The notes: generated from the sequence alone by a model not told the origin. 34,075 nt of DNA from Flavobacteriales bacterium (GCA_002683345.1 NYSX01000088.1:1-34075); one strand, 5' to 3'. Shown: positions 1-9,087, counted from the stretch's first letter. Made by a program: numbers and translations.

Positions 1-4
1 GACC

Positions 5-2110
5 ATGGCCGAGGTGCTCCCATCCACTCCTGTAGAATTTCTCAAAGGCGTCGGGCCCAAACGGTCCGACGCCCTTGTTTCTGAGCTGGGCATTCGGACG
101 TGCATGGACCTGCTCCTGCACCTGCCGTTTCGGTACGAAGACCGCAGCCAGTTTCACCGCATTGTGGACATTCAGGGCGAGCACACGGCAGTGCAAATGC
201 TGGGCGTCATCACCCAAGCCAAAGAAGTAAGGGGGGCGCGAGGGAGCCGGCTGATCGCGGTGTTTGACGACGGCGAGTCCACCCTCGAATTGCAGTGGTT
301 CCGAGGGGCGCAATGGATCCTGCGCAACCTGCCTGTTCAAAAGGAGGTGGTGATTTACGGCAAGCCCAGCTTGTACAAGGGCAAATGGAACATCGCCCAC
401 CCCGAGGTGGAGCTGTTGTCCCACTTTGAGACGAGGAAGGGAGATGGGCTGCATCCCGTGTACTCTAGCACGGAGAAGCTCGGCCGTCAGGGCCTGCACA
501 GCCAGGGCCTCGCCAAGTTGATTCGCAATGTGGCCGCCGCGGTGCAGCCGGCGATGACGGAGACGCTGCCCGAACGGGTGTTGCGGGAAATGAGGTTGAT
601 GGGACGGGCAGAGGCCCTTCGCACCGTGCACGCCCCAGCCACGCCCCAAGAGGCGGAGCGGGCGCAAACCCGCCTGCGCTTTGAGGAGCTCTTTCTATTG
701 CAGTTGACCCTGCTTCAGCACAAGAAGACCGTGACCGAGGACATGCCCGGGGTGCGGTTTGCGGAGGTCGGCGAGGCCTTCAACACGTTTTACCACGACC
801 GACTGCCCTTCGAGTTGACCGACGCGCAAAAACGCGTCCTCCGGGAGATCCGCGGCGACCTCAACACGGGCTGGCACATGAACCGGTTGTTGCAGGGGGA
901 CGTCGGCAGCGGCAAGACGGTGGTGGCGCTGCTGACGGCCCTGCTTGCCAAAGACAACGGTTACCAAGCGGCCATCATGGCCCCGACGGAAATCCTTGCC
1001 CAGCAGCACCTCGAAGGTCTGAGAGAAATGCTTGGGCCGATGGATGTGCGTGTGGAACTCCTCACGGGTTCTGTCAAAGGCGCCGCCCGCAAAACCATCT
1101 TGGAAGACCTCAAGACGGGGGACATTGACATCTTGGTGGGCACGCATGCCTTGATTGAACCGACCGTGGTCTTTGACCGGTTGGGACTCGCGGTCATTGA
1201 CGAGCAGCATCGGTTTGGGGTGGCCCAGCGCGCCAAGCTTTGGAAGAAGGCCAAGGTGGCTCCCCACATCTTGGTGATGACGGCCACGCCGATCCCGCGC
1301 ACGCTCGCCATGACGGCCTACGGCGACCTTGACGCCAGCATTTTGGACGAATTGCCTCCGGGGCGGAAACCCATCCAAACGGTCCACCGCACCGATGCCG
1401 CCCGACTCGGGGTGTTCCAATTTTTGGAAGACCAAATCGCCGAGGGCAGACAGATCTACCTCGTGTATCCGCTGATTGAGGAGAGTGCCACGCTCGACCA
1501 CAAAGACTTGATGGACGGCTACGAAAGCATCGTCCGTCGCTTCCCGCCGCCGCAGTACCAGGTGGCCATCGTGCACGGTCGGATGAAGCCTGACGACAAG
1601 GCGTGGGAGATGGACCGGTTTGCCAAGGGGCAAGCCCAAATCCTCGTGGCCACCACGGTCATCGAAGTGGGGGTGAACGTGCCCAACGCGAGTGTCATGG
1701 TCATTGAGAGCGCCGAGCGGTTTGGGTTGTCACAATTGCATCAGCTCCGTGGCCGGGTGGGGCGGGGCGCAAGCCAGAGCTATTGCATCTTGATGTCGTC
1801 GTCGGACCTCGGCCAGGACGCGCGCCGACGCCTCGAGACCATGTGTCGCACCAACGACGGTTTCGAGATCGCGGAAGTGGACATGGAATTGCGCGGCCCC
1901 GGGGACGTGATGGGCACGCAACAAAGCGGGGTTCCCGACTTGAAAGTGGCGGACTTGGTGCGCGACAGGCCCTTGCTCTCCAGCGCACGGTACCTCGCCC
2001 AAACCGTGCTCGAAGAGGACCCCGATTTGGGCCGCCCTGAGCACACGGCGCTCCGTGAAGCGTTGGAAACTGCGTTGAAAGCCCGCAGCAATTGGGTGCG
2101 GATTTCCTGA
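5..2110 (+). CDS. recG: ATP-dependent DNA helicase RecG
   Basis: RecG is a superfamily 2 helicase that remodels stalled replication forks and branch-migrates Holliday junctions. The 701-residue length is normal for the family. The N-terminal part (about residues 1-230) is the wedge/OB region that grips branched DNA and starts with a helix-hairpin-like LKGVGPKR. The helicase core follows: Walker A GDVGSGKT at residues 298-305, Walker B/DEQH box at 399-402 followed by RFG, motif III TATPIPRT, and late motifs TTVIEVGVNVPNAS and QLRGRVGRG (motif VI, with its arginines). The ATG at position 5 has only four bases visible before it, so its promoter cannot be seen. A gene of unknown function starts 22 bases after the stop. 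Identification is firm. Confidence 0.97.
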   Translation: MAEVLPSTPVEFLKGVGPKRSDALVSELGIRTCMDLLLHLPFRYEDRSQFHRIVDIQGEHTAVQMLGVITQAKEVRGARGSRLIAVFDDGESTLELQWFRGAQWILRNLPVQKEVVIYGKPSLYKGKWNIAHPEVELLSHFETRKGDGLHPVYSSTEKLGRQGLHSQGLAKLIRNVAAAVQPAMTETLPERVLREMRLMGRAEALRTVHAPATPQEAERAQTRLRFEELFLLQLTLLQHKKTVTEDMPGVRFAEVGEAFNTFYHDRLPFELTDAQKRVLREIRGDLNTGWHMNRLLQGDVGSGKTVVALLTALLAKDNGYQAAIMAPTEILAQQHLEGLREMLGPMDVRVELLTGSVKGAARKTILEDLKTGDIDILVGTHALIEPTVVFDRLGLAVIDEQHRFGVAQRAKLWKKAKVAPHILVMTATPIPRTLAMTAYGDLDASILDELPPGRKPIQTVHRTDAARLGVFQFLEDQIAEGRQIYLVYPLIEESATLDHKDLMDGYESIVRRFPPPQYQVAIVHGRMKPDDKAWEMDRFAKGQAQILVATTVIEVGVNVPNASVMVIESAERFGLSQLHQLRGRVGRGASQSYCILMSSSDLGQDARRRLETMCRTNDGFEIAEVDMELRGPGDVMGTQQSGVPDLKVADLVRDRPLLSSARYLAQTVLEEDPDLGRPEHTALREALETALKARSNWVRIS

Positions 2111-2120
2111 CGACAGCCAC

Positions 2121-2128
2121 GAACTTCG
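2121..2128 (+). promoter_or_regulatory. Possible -7 element (GAACTTCG) four bases before a start codon
   Basis: GAACTTCG lies exactly 4 nt (ACCC) before the ATG at 2133. It is one base away from the TAnnTTCG element found at the same distance before four other genes in this window. If active it would give a leaderless mRNA for the gene at 2133, independent of recG. The mismatch in the first base and the short 22-nt gap to recG leave co-transcription from recG equally possible. Confidence 0.35.
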
Positions 2129-2132
2129 ACCC

Positions 2133-3872
2133 ATGCGTGCGTGGATCTTTCCAGTCTTTTCCTTGCTCCTTGCGGGGGTGGTGACCTTTTTTCATGTCAC
2201 CAACCCTGTGGAAGGAGGCGAAGTGGCGAATCCGATGCTTTGGGCTTCGGACGGTTGGACTGAGTGGGTGCAAATGACGCCGGAGGCCGCGGAACGTCGA
2301 TTGCCGCAGGGCGCGGAGGTGCCCACCACCACCTGGGTCAGGGCGTTTTTTGATGAAGCTGGCCATGGCGTGTGGCACACTGAAAACGCTTGGTCGGTTT
2401 TGCCGGACGGTTGGGACCAACGCACATGGCGAGGTGGTTGGTTGAGTGGCTCGGAAGCATCGCTGGCCCGTTGGGAGGAACGCCCCGGCGAAATGGCAGC
2501 GCGCTGGCGTGAAGGAGAAGATGGGACGGCGTTGCATCGGACGGATTTTGGTTGGCAATTCCAAGGAGAGGGGGTGCTGTTTTGGCCGGAATTGGACATG
2601 GGGTGCGGCAAGGACAATGCGTCGGTCCGCCCCACTTTGTTCGCGCCGCGGGGTGCCGGTGCGCCAAGCGATTGGTGGTCGGGCCGCCTAGGAGAAGCCC
2701 CCACCGACTTCGCCTCATTGGACTTGACGTTTTGCGAGGCAGGCATTCGAGTGTCCGCTTGGGGAACGCGTTGGGAAGACGGGGGCAGATGGCACGTCGA
2801 GCCCCAGTGGCGTGAAGACTTTCAAGCCTTGGCAACAGCCCGCGGGTGGTCCATCAGCTGGGAGGGATACGACGTCATTGTGAATGGGTCGCCCGATTGG
2901 ACATGGGCGGTCCTCGAAGACGAGCGCACGGGTCAAACCCCGTCCTCCACTTGGACGGGATCGGCGATGGACAATGGGGTGGTGGTTTGGGTTCCTCAGC
3001 GAGCAGACGAGATGGACGATGTCAGGTCCTCCCCAAATCCGGTTGCCGTCAACCTCGGTACGGCGAGAGACGGCGTTGTGGGAAGGGTGCGGAACCACCG
3101 GACTGCATCGGAAATGACCCTGAGTTTGGGGGCCGAGACGCTTCTGGCAGCGCAAGACAATGGGGCTGCGGTGTGGTCCATGACCTTGGCCTCCCCTTTG
3201 CTGGTGGGGGGCGCGTTGGAGGTGGATGTCTATGCCAACGGGAAGTACCAAGCCATGTTCTGTGAGCCGTCTGCACTGCACCTGGTGGACGTCAAAGGAC
3301 GCGAAGTCTCGGGCTTCCCCCTCAAACCTGCACGGGGGGAGTGGACGGCCTGGGCGCTTGTGGATTACGAAAACACGAGGAAGTACAGGTACCTGGTGGC
3401 GTCCGGGGCAAGCGGGTTGGTGGAGAACTTCAGAGGGGAAGGAGAGCGAACCACCGGCTGGAAACACCGCCCCGGAGACGGGGTGGACGTGTCCTCGCCG
3501 ATTCGTCACATCCGTCACTTGAGGCTTGGGTCCAAAGACTACCTCTACGTGGGACGCGAAAACGGGCAAGTGGAGCTGCTAAAGCGAAACGGCAGCACCC
3601 GGGCGACCACGCCCGTCAGGGTGGATCCCCGACACGCCCCCGTCTTTCGGAAGGGCGCCAACTTGGACCGCACGTCTGTGTTGTACGTCGACGAGACGGG
3701 GTGGGTGCGTGAATTCACCTTGGGCCAAGGCGAAGAAGTGGGTTTGTCAGGGTTGACCCGTGCAGACCGCATCGAAAAGCGTGACGTCGACAAGGACGGA
3801 CGCGACGAAATCGTCACATGGCTGCGCGGCGAGCGCTCCGTGTGGAACGCCAGAAACGAGCAGGTGAATTGA
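2133..3872 (+). CDS. Secreted or membrane-anchored protein of unknown function, propeller-like C-terminal half
   Basis: 579 residues. Residues 1-22 form a signal peptide or N-terminal membrane anchor (MRAWIFPVFSLLLAGVVTFF), so the protein should face the periplasm or outside. No enzyme motif is recognised. From about residue 340 the chain has short alternating beta-type segments (a WSMTLASPLLVGG stretch, repeated 'YLYVGRENGQ' and 'SVLYVDETG'-like strands) suggestive of a beta-propeller, and it ends with an FG-GAP/VCBS-like calcium loop, DVDKDGRDEI at 551-560. From memory, the C-terminal half resembles a conserved region of large uncharacterised Bacteroidota proteins whose strands end in similar 'GKDYI' and 'DGRDE' segments; this was not checked by search. 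It starts 22 nt after recG and ends 30 nt before a convergent gene. Function unknown. Confidence 0.8.
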   Translation: MRAWIFPVFSLLLAGVVTFFHVTNPVEGGEVANPMLWASDGWTEWVQMTPEAAERRLPQGAEVPTTTWVRAFFDEAGHGVWHTENAWSVLPDGWDQRTWRGGWLSGSEASLARWEERPGEMAARWREGEDGTALHRTDFGWQFQGEGVLFWPELDMGCGKDNASVRPTLFAPRGAGAPSDWWSGRLGEAPTDFASLDLTFCEAGIRVSAWGTRWEDGGRWHVEPQWREDFQALATARGWSISWEGYDVIVNGSPDWTWAVLEDERTGQTPSSTWTGSAMDNGVVVWVPQRADEMDDVRSSPNPVAVNLGTARDGVVGRVRNHRTASEMTLSLGAETLLAAQDNGAAVWSMTLASPLLVGGALEVDVYANGKYQAMFCEPSALHLVDVKGREVSGFPLKPARGEWTAWALVDYENTRKYRYLVASGASGLVENFRGEGERTTGWKHRPGDGVDVSSPIRHIRHLRLGSKDYLYVGRENGQVELLKRNGSTRATTPVRVDPRHAPVFRKGANLDRTSVLYVDETGWVREFTLGQGEEVGLSGLTRADRIEKRDVDKDGRDEIVTWLRGERSVWNARNEQVN

Positions 3873-3874
3873 GA

Positions 3875-3894
3875 GCGACTCCCCAGGAGGTCGC
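3875..3894. terminator. Weak imperfect hairpin between convergent genes
   Basis: GCGAC at 3875-3879 pairs with GTCGC at 3890-3894, with partial pairing inside. It sits in the 30-nt gap between two gene ends that face each other, where a bidirectional terminator is expected, but no T-tract follows on either strand. It may only be a chance palindrome. Confidence 0.25.
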
Positions 3895-3902
3895 GGCGTG
3901 GA

Positions 3903-5045
3903 TCAGTCCGCCAGAACGGATCGGCTGATCACGATTTTTTGGACCTCTGACGTGCCTTCGTAGATCTGTGTGATCTTGGCATCGCGCATCAGGCGCTCCA
4001 CGTGGTATTCCTTGACGTAACCGTATCCGCCGTGGACTTGCACGGCCTCGACGGTTTGCTTCATGGCCACTTCAGAGGCGTACAACTTGGCCATGGATGA
4101 GGCCAAATCGTAGTTCTCCCCCGCGTCCTTGAGGGCCGCGGATTTCAAGGTCAACAAACGAGCCGCCTCAATTTGTGTGGCCATGTCGGCCAGCTTGAAG
4201 GCAATGGCCTGGTGCTTGTGGATTTCCTTTCCGAAGGCCTTGCGCTCTTTGGAGTAAGCGATGGCGAGCTCCATGGCGCCAGAGGCGATGCCGAGGGCTT
4301 GGGCGGCGATGCCAATGCGGCCACCACTCAAGGTTTTCATGGCAAACTTGAATCCGAATCCATCTTCGCCAATGCGGTTTTCCTTGGGCACTTTGACGTC
4401 TTGGAACATCAAGGTGTGGGTGTCGGAACCCCGGATGCCCAATTTGTCTTCTTTGGCACCGATTTGGAAGCCAGGCATGTCGCGCTCGACAATCAAGGCG
4501 TTGATGCCGCGGTGTCCCTTTTCAGGGTCGGTTTGGGCGATGACGAGGTACGTTGAGGCGCTGTTGCCGTTGGTGATCCAGTTCTTGGTGCCGTTGAGGA
4601 GGTAGTGGTCCCCCATGTCGACGGCGGTGGTGCGTTGGGAGGTCGCGTCGGAGCCGGCTTCGGGTTCGGAAAGGCAGAAGGCGCCGATTTTTTGACCTGA
4701 CGCAAGTGGGACAAGGAACTTCTCTTTTTGCGCCTCTGTCCCAAATTCTTGGAGGCCGTAGCACACGAGGGAGTTGTTCACACTCATGCACACACTCGTG
4801 GACGCGTCCACCTTGCTGATCTCTTCCATGGCGAGCACGTAGCTCACCGTGTCCATGCCAGACCCTCCGTACTTGGGATCCACCATCATGCCCATGAAGC
4901 CGAGCTCTCCGAGTTGCTTGACTTCCTCTGCAGGAAAACGTTGGTCTCTGTCGCGTTCAATCACGCCTGGCTTGAGGACGTTTTGGGCGAAATCGCGGGC
5001 GGCGTCGCGCACCGCAAGTTGTTCTTCTGTGAGGTTGAGGTTCAT
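3903..5045 (-). CDS. Acyl-CoA dehydrogenase (short/branched-chain type)
   Basis: FAD enzyme that oxidises acyl-CoA to the trans-2-enoyl-CoA, passing electrons to electron-transfer flavoprotein; role in fatty acid or branched-chain amino acid breakdown. 380 residues, the usual length. The N-terminal helical domain begins MNLNLTEEQLAVRDAARDFA. The FAD/substrate signature CLSEPEAGSD lies in the middle, and the second family signature is in the C-terminal helical domain, ending HGGYGYVKEYHVERLMRD and QIYEGTSEVQ. Glu363 in YEGTSE is at the position of the catalytic base of short-chain and butyryl-CoA dehydrogenases. The substrate chain length cannot be set from sequence alone. It is a single gene, divergent from anmK. 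No clear -7 element was seen upstream of the start at 5045. Confidence 0.93.
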   Translation of the reverse strand: MNLNLTEEQLAVRDAARDFAQNVLKPGVIERDRDQRFPAEEVKQLGELGFMGMMVDPKYGGSGMDTVSYVLAMEEISKVDASTSVCMSVNNSLVCYGLQEFGTEAQKEKFLVPLASGQKIGAFCLSEPEAGSDATSQRTTAVDMGDHYLLNGTKNWITNGNSASTYLVIAQTDPEKGHRGINALIVERDMPGFQIGAKEDKLGIRGSDTHTLMFQDVKVPKENRIGEDGFGFKFAMKTLSGGRIGIAAQALGIASGAMELAIAYSKERKAFGKEIHKHQAIAFKLADMATQIEAARLLTLKSAALKDAGENYDLASSMAKLYASEVAMKQTVEAVQVHGGYGYVKEYHVERLMRDAKITQIYEGTSEVQKIVISRSVLAD

Positions 5046-5111
5046 TGCCTGCTTCCCTTAGAGGTGAAAAAGTCCAGATGTCAGCGTCGTTCGGTCACTC
5101 CTGTTGCGCAG

Positions 5112-5119
5112 TAATTTCC
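5112..5119 (+). promoter_or_regulatory. Possible -7 element for anmK (TAATTTCC)
   Basis: TAATTTCC lies 6 nt before the ATG at 5126 and matches the first six informative bases of TAnnTTTG except at the end. Its position supports the downstream start choice for anmK, since upstream alternatives would place the promoter inside the coding region. The match is incomplete. Confidence 0.3.
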
Positions 5120-5125
5120 ATCCCG

Positions 5126-6250
5126 ATGCGTGGCGAAGATAACAGCAGGTGCCCTCTCGATGGGTGGCATGCCCTCGGTCTCATGAGTGGCACGTCCGTG
5201 GATGGCTTGGATGTGGCCTCCGTGTGCTTCAAGCAAGACCCCCAAACCCTGGCATGGTCCTTCACCATGAATGCCTTTGCCACACTTCCCTACCCAGAGG
5301 CGTTGCGCGACCAGCTTTGGCATGCCATGACGTTGGGCGCGGAAGACCTCATGCGTCTCGACACAGCGTGGGCAGAATGGACCGCCGAGGAGGTCGAGGC
5401 TTGGATGAACCGCGTGGAGGTGTCCAAGCCCCATGTCGTGGGTTCTCACGGTCACACGGTCTTTCACCGTCCCGACGAAGGGTGGACCTGTCAGATTGGA
5501 CATGGGGCCGTGTTGCACGCACATCTCGGCGTTCCGGTGGTGAGTGATTTGCGGAGCTTGGATGTGGCGACGGGTGGGCAGGGCGCGCCCTTGGTGCCGC
5601 TTGCAGACCAGATGCTGTTTGGCCACTGGGACGTTGCACTCAACCTCGGAGGATTCGCCAACCTCAGCATGGACAACGCCACCGGAACCCGCGTGGCCTG
5701 GGATGTGGGGCCCGCCAACTTGCTGTTGAATCGCTTGGTCCAAACGGTCGGATTGGACATGGACCGCGACGGGGCCATGGCCGCAGAAGGCTCCATTTTG
5801 CCAGACCTTCTCAAATCCTGGCAAGCGCTCCCGTTCCACGTCCAAACGGCCCCAAAAAGCTTGGGTCGGGAATGGCTTGAGCAGAAGGTGTGGCCGCATG
5901 CGGAGCAGGCCTTGCAAGCGCATTCGTTGAACGACGTCTTGGCCACGGCCGTGGCTTACGCAAGTTGGGCCGTGGCCCGCGACGTCCCCATTGGATCGCG
6001 CGTGCTGGTGACGGGTGGGGGCGCCTGCAACCCCACATTGATGGCGGCGCTCAGACAGGCAACGTTGGATCGTGACGTCACCTGGCACGTGCCGGAAGAG
6101 ACGTTGGTTCATGGCAAGGAGGCGCTGGTCTTTGCCTGGCTCGGATTGCTTCGGTGGTTGGGTCAGCCCAACGCCTTGCCCAGTGTCACGGGCGCTCGGA
6201 TGGCCACGTCTGGCGGCGCCTTGTGGGGGGTCGGTCCTCGAGGCCTTTGA
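5126..6250 (+). CDS. anmK: Anhydro-N-acetylmuramic acid kinase
   Basis: AnmK phosphorylates and hydrates 1,6-anhydro-MurNAc to MurNAc-6-phosphate in the cytoplasm, recycling murein fragments released during growth. Signatures seen: GLMSGTSVDGLDVA at the N-terminus (ATP-binding loop of the family), GSHGHTVFHRP in the first half, and WDVGPANLLLNRL, matching the family's DTGPGN segment with the Asp kept but Thr and Gly changed to Val and Ala. VTGGGACNP near the C-terminus is also typical. From the ATG at 5126 the protein has 374 residues, close to E. coli AnmK (369). The reading frame stays open back to 5045, where it would touch the divergent acyl-CoA dehydrogenase start; the family motif begins 16 residues after the 5126 start, so this start fits best. 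No etherase (murQ) is visible nearby. Confidence 0.93.
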   Translation: MRGEDNSRCPLDGWHALGLMSGTSVDGLDVASVCFKQDPQTLAWSFTMNAFATLPYPEALRDQLWHAMTLGAEDLMRLDTAWAEWTAEEVEAWMNRVEVSKPHVVGSHGHTVFHRPDEGWTCQIGHGAVLHAHLGVPVVSDLRSLDVATGGQGAPLVPLADQMLFGHWDVALNLGGFANLSMDNATGTRVAWDVGPANLLLNRLVQTVGLDMDRDGAMAAEGSILPDLLKSWQALPFHVQTAPKSLGREWLEQKVWPHAEQALQAHSLNDVLATAVAYASWAVARDVPIGSRVLVTGGGACNPTLMAALRQATLDRDVTWHVPEETLVHGKEALVFAWLGLLRWLGQPNALPSVTGARMATSGGALWGVGPRGL

Positions 6251-6288
6251 CCCCGGTTGGAAGGCAGTCGCCACGGAGGGGTTTGGCC

Positions 6289-6296
6289 TAACTTCG
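6289..6296 (+). promoter_or_regulatory. -7 promoter element TAACTTCG for the GDH-family gene
   Basis: TAACTTCG fits TAnnTTYG and lies 14 nt before the ATG at 6311, predicting a short leader of about ten bases. Starting the gene upstream at 6257 would place this element inside the coding region, so it also helps decide the start. No clear -33 TTTG was found at the normal distance. Confidence 0.5.
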
Positions 6297-6310
6297 CGTC
6301 CGCGTTTGAA

Positions 6311-7549
6311 ATGAACCGCATGAAAGACCTACTGAAAGCCTACGAAAACCGCGCACCAGAAATTGTGTTTGCGTGGCAAGACAGCGAAACGGAAGCCCGT
6401 GGATGGGTGGTCATCAATTCCTTGAGAGGCGGTGCGGCCGGTGGCGGCACGCGGATGAGAAAAGGGCTTGATCAGCGCGAGGTGGAGAGTCTGGCGAAAA
6501 CCATGGAGGTGAAGTTCACCGTCTCGGGTCCGCACATTGGGGGCGCCAAAAGCGGCATCGACTTCGATCCGGCAGACCCACGCAAAAAAGGCGTTCTCGA
6601 ACGTTGGTACAAGGCGGTGACGCCGCTTTTGAAGCACTACTACGGGACGGGAGGTGACCTCAACGTCGACGAGATCCACGAGGTCATTCCCATGACGGAA
6701 GCCAACGGCGTGTGGCACCCGCAGGAAGGCGTATTCACGGGACACTTTCAGCCCAACGAAGCCCAAAAAGTGCGCCGCATCGGCAACCTCCGCCAGGGGG
6801 TGTCTCAGCCGGTGGAAGACCCGGCCATCAGCCCGGACATCCAGCGAAAGATTCGCGTGGCCGACTTGATCACGGGATACGGCGTGAGCGAGTCTGTGCG
6901 TCACTACTACGAGTTGTCGGGGTCCAGCGTGGCGGGCAAAAAAGTGGTGGTTCAAGGCTGGGGCAACGTCGGCGCAGCTGCAGCGCTGTACCTCGCCCAA
7001 GCCGGTGCAAGCATCGTCGGCATCATCGACCGCGTTGGCGGTTTGATCCGCCCGGAAGGCATGAGCTACGACGAAGTCAAGGGCTTGTTTCTGGCCAAGG
7101 AAGGCAATGCACTGAAAGCTGAGGGACTGCAGTCGTTTGAAGAAGTCAACGCGGCCATTTGGGATGTGAAGGCGGATGTGTTCTTGCCCTGTGCGGCAAG
7201 TCGATTGGTCACCCAAAATCAGGTGGAGCGCATGGTCGCGGCCGGGGTGGAGGTCATCTCGTCTGGCGCCAACGTCCCGTTTGCGGATGCGGAAATTTTC
7301 TATGGACCCATCGCCGAGTACGCAGATGCGCACATGACTGTCATTCCCGACTTCATTGCGAACTGCGGCATGGCGCGGGTGTTCGCCTATTTGATGAGCG
7401 ACGAAGACGTGGACATGTCGGACGCAGCCATCTTTGAAGACACTTCGCAGTTGATTCGGGAGGCACTGGCCAAGGTCAAGGAAACCCATCCGGACGCCAC
7501 CCATTTCACGGCCAAGGCGTTTGAACGCGCTTTGGGCTTTTTGATGTGA
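6311..7549 (+). CDS. Glu/Leu/Phe/Val dehydrogenase family protein
   Basis: NAD(P)-dependent amino acid dehydrogenase that interconverts an L-amino acid with its 2-oxo acid and ammonium, joining nitrogen and carbon metabolism. 412 residues from the ATG at 6311. Visible motifs: GGAAGGGTRMRKG, the catalytic-lysine region GGAKSGIDFDP (Lys80), GTGGDLNVDE, and a Rossmann fingerprint GWGNVG at 216-221, followed by FLPCAASRLVTQNQV and SSGANVPFAD in the dinucleotide domain. This is the short Bacteroidota type rather than the roughly 450-residue classical GdhA, so leucine or another amino acid as preferred substrate cannot be excluded. ATG at 6320 is an alternative start that loses only three residues. 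It stands between anmK and nhaD with its own promoter-like element, so it is probably transcribed alone. Confidence 0.92.
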   Translation: MNRMKDLLKAYENRAPEIVFAWQDSETEARGWVVINSLRGGAAGGGTRMRKGLDQREVESLAKTMEVKFTVSGPHIGGAKSGIDFDPADPRKKGVLERWYKAVTPLLKHYYGTGGDLNVDEIHEVIPMTEANGVWHPQEGVFTGHFQPNEAQKVRRIGNLRQGVSQPVEDPAISPDIQRKIRVADLITGYGVSESVRHYYELSGSSVAGKKVVVQGWGNVGAAAALYLAQAGASIVGIIDRVGGLIRPEGMSYDEVKGLFLAKEGNALKAEGLQSFEEVNAAIWDVKADVFLPCAASRLVTQNQVERMVAAGVEVISSGANVPFADAEIFYGPIAEYADAHMTVIPDFIANCGMARVFAYLMSDEDVDMSDAAIFEDTSQLIREALAKVKETHPDATHFTAKAFERALGFLM

Positions 7550-7615
7550 GCAACTTGTTGTTCTGTTCACGCGTGAGCGAACAAACCGGCTCATCTTGCC
7601 CTTAGACATTCAACC

Positions 7616-8992
7616 ATGGACATTTTCATTCTCGTCGTTTTCATTCTGGGGTATGCGTTCATCGCCCTGGAGCACAACATTCACATTGACAAGGCGGCCT
7701 CGGCCCTGGTGACAGGCACCGTGTGTTGGGCCTTGTTCGTGCTCGGATGGCACGACGTGCCCGCGCACCTTGCCGAGGAATACCACTTGTTCGCGGCCGA
7801 TCACGGCGCAGGGGGTCACGGCGGTTTGGCGCAGTTTTTTGAACACAGGCTGCTCCACCACATGGAGGAAATCAGCAGCATTTTGTTCTTCCTCATGGGG
7901 GCCATGACCATCGTGGAATTGGTTGATGCGCATGAGGGATTTCGGGTCATCACGGACCGCATTCAGACCCGAAACAAGGTCAAAATGCTGTGGATTGTCT
8001 GCATCCTCACCTTCTTCTTTTCCGCGCTGCTGGACAACCTGACCACGTCGATTGTGATGGTGTCGTTGTTGCGTAAGCTCATCGACGACCGCCAAACCCG
8101 CTGGCTTTTCGCCGGGATGGTGGTCATCGCGGCCAATGCCGGTGGGGCTTGGTCTCCGATTGGGGACGTCACCACGACCATGCTGTGGATCGGTGGACAG
8201 CTGACCACCACCACCATCATTGCCAACCTCATTTTGCCCAGCGTGGTGTGCTTGTTGGTGCCCCTCGTCGCGTTGAGTGTGCGTCTGAAAGGGGAAATCG
8301 ACCGCCCTGTTTCTGAGGACGAAGAAGAGTGGGATCCGACCACCCCGTTCGAGCGTAACTTGGTGTTTGGCGCCGGGGTGGCGGGCCTGTTGTTTGTGCC
8401 GGTGTTCAAGACGGTGACCCACCTGCCTCCCTTCATGGGCATGATGCTCAGTTTGGGGGCGCTGTGGATGCTCACGGAGCGCCTTCACCATTCCAAAAAC
8501 ATCGAAGAGAAAGCCCACCTCACCGTCATTGGGGTGTTGCGCAAAATCGACACGGCTTCGGTGCTGTTTTTCCTAGGCATTCTGCTGGCTGTGGCTTCCC
8601 TGCAAGAGGCGGGGCACCTGCTGCTTGCCGCCGATTGGCTGCGGACCAGCCTTGACGACGTGTACCTCATCGACCTGGCGATTGGCCTCTTGAGCGCCAT
8701 CGTCGACAACGTGCCACTCGTGGCTGCGAGCATGGGCATGTACGACATCGTTCCCGCGGCTGCGGTGACCGATGGGTGGACGGGCATGTTTGTGCAGGAT
8801 GGCATTTTTTGGCAGTTCCTCGCCTATTGCGCAGGGACAGGCGGATCCGCCTTGATCATCGGCTCCGCAGCCGGGGTCGCGGTGATGGGCTTGGAGCGCA
8901 TCGATTTTGTGTGGTACCTCAAGAAAATCAGCCTCTTGGCGGTGTTGGGGTACTTCGCAGGTGCCGGGGTGTACTTGCTCATGTTTGCGTGA
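7616..8992 (+). CDS. nhaD: Na+/H+ antiporter of the NhaD family
   Basis: Inner-membrane exchanger that expels Na+ (or Li+) against protons, for sodium and pH homeostasis in salty water. 458 residues, mostly hydrophobic helices of the ion transporter (ArsB/NhaD) superfamily. Family motifs: SALLDNLTTSIVMVSLL (Asp140), NAGGAWSPIGDVTTTMLW (Asn174, Asp184), VDNVPLVAASMG (Asp364) and GTGGSALIIGSAAGVAVMG; the two inverted halves each carry an Asp-Asn pair. Residues about 45-80 are a His-rich hydrophilic loop (HDVPAHLAEEYH through FEHRLLHHMEE), plausibly pH-sensing, although this loop occurs in other bacterial NhaD proteins. A plant-like transit region is absent. The ATG at 7616 begins directly with the first membrane segment. 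The gene is single, with 66 nt before it and 124 nt after it. Confidence 0.92.
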   Translation: MDIFILVVFILGYAFIALEHNIHIDKAASALVTGTVCWALFVLGWHDVPAHLAEEYHLFAADHGAGGHGGLAQFFEHRLLHHMEEISSILFFLMGAMTIVELVDAHEGFRVITDRIQTRNKVKMLWIVCILTFFFSALLDNLTTSIVMVSLLRKLIDDRQTRWLFAGMVVIAANAGGAWSPIGDVTTTMLWIGGQLTTTTIIANLILPSVVCLLVPLVALSVRLKGEIDRPVSEDEEEWDPTTPFERNLVFGAGVAGLLFVPVFKTVTHLPPFMGMMLSLGALWMLTERLHHSKNIEEKAHLTVIGVLRKIDTASVLFFLGILLAVASLQEAGHLLLAADWLRTSLDDVYLIDLAIGLLSAIVDNVPLVAASMGMYDIVPAAAVTDGWTGMFVQDGIFWQFLAYCAGTGGSALIIGSAAGVAVMGLERIDFVWYLKKISLLAVLGYFAGAGVYLLMFA

Positions 8993-8997
8993 CGAGA

Positions 8998-9049
8998 CCC
9001 CTCACGGCGTCAGGGCGTTGTGAACCCACAGCATTGAATAACTGAGGGG
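8998..9049. repeat. 7-bp inverted repeat in the nhaD-exbB gap
   Basis: CCCCTCA at 8998-9004 is exactly complementary to TGAGGGG at 9043-9049, with a 38-nt loop, just after the nhaD stop. There is no T-tract after it, so it is not a standard rho-independent terminator. It could be an mRNA-stabilising stem or chance. Confidence 0.25.
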
Positions 9050-9087
9050 CGCAGGGTGGGCAAAGGGCCAATATTCAGGGGAACTTG

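Noticed and set aside
5081-6274. Minus-strand frame of 397 codons opposite anmK
   Set aside because: The plus strand carries all AnmK motifs. Long antisense frames are common in GC-rich DNA, and this one has no recognisable domain.
6329-7609. Minus-strand frame of 426 codons opposite the Glu/Leu/Phe/Val dehydrogenase
   Set aside because: The translated product is His- and Arg-rich with no motif, and the plus strand encodes a well-conserved enzyme.
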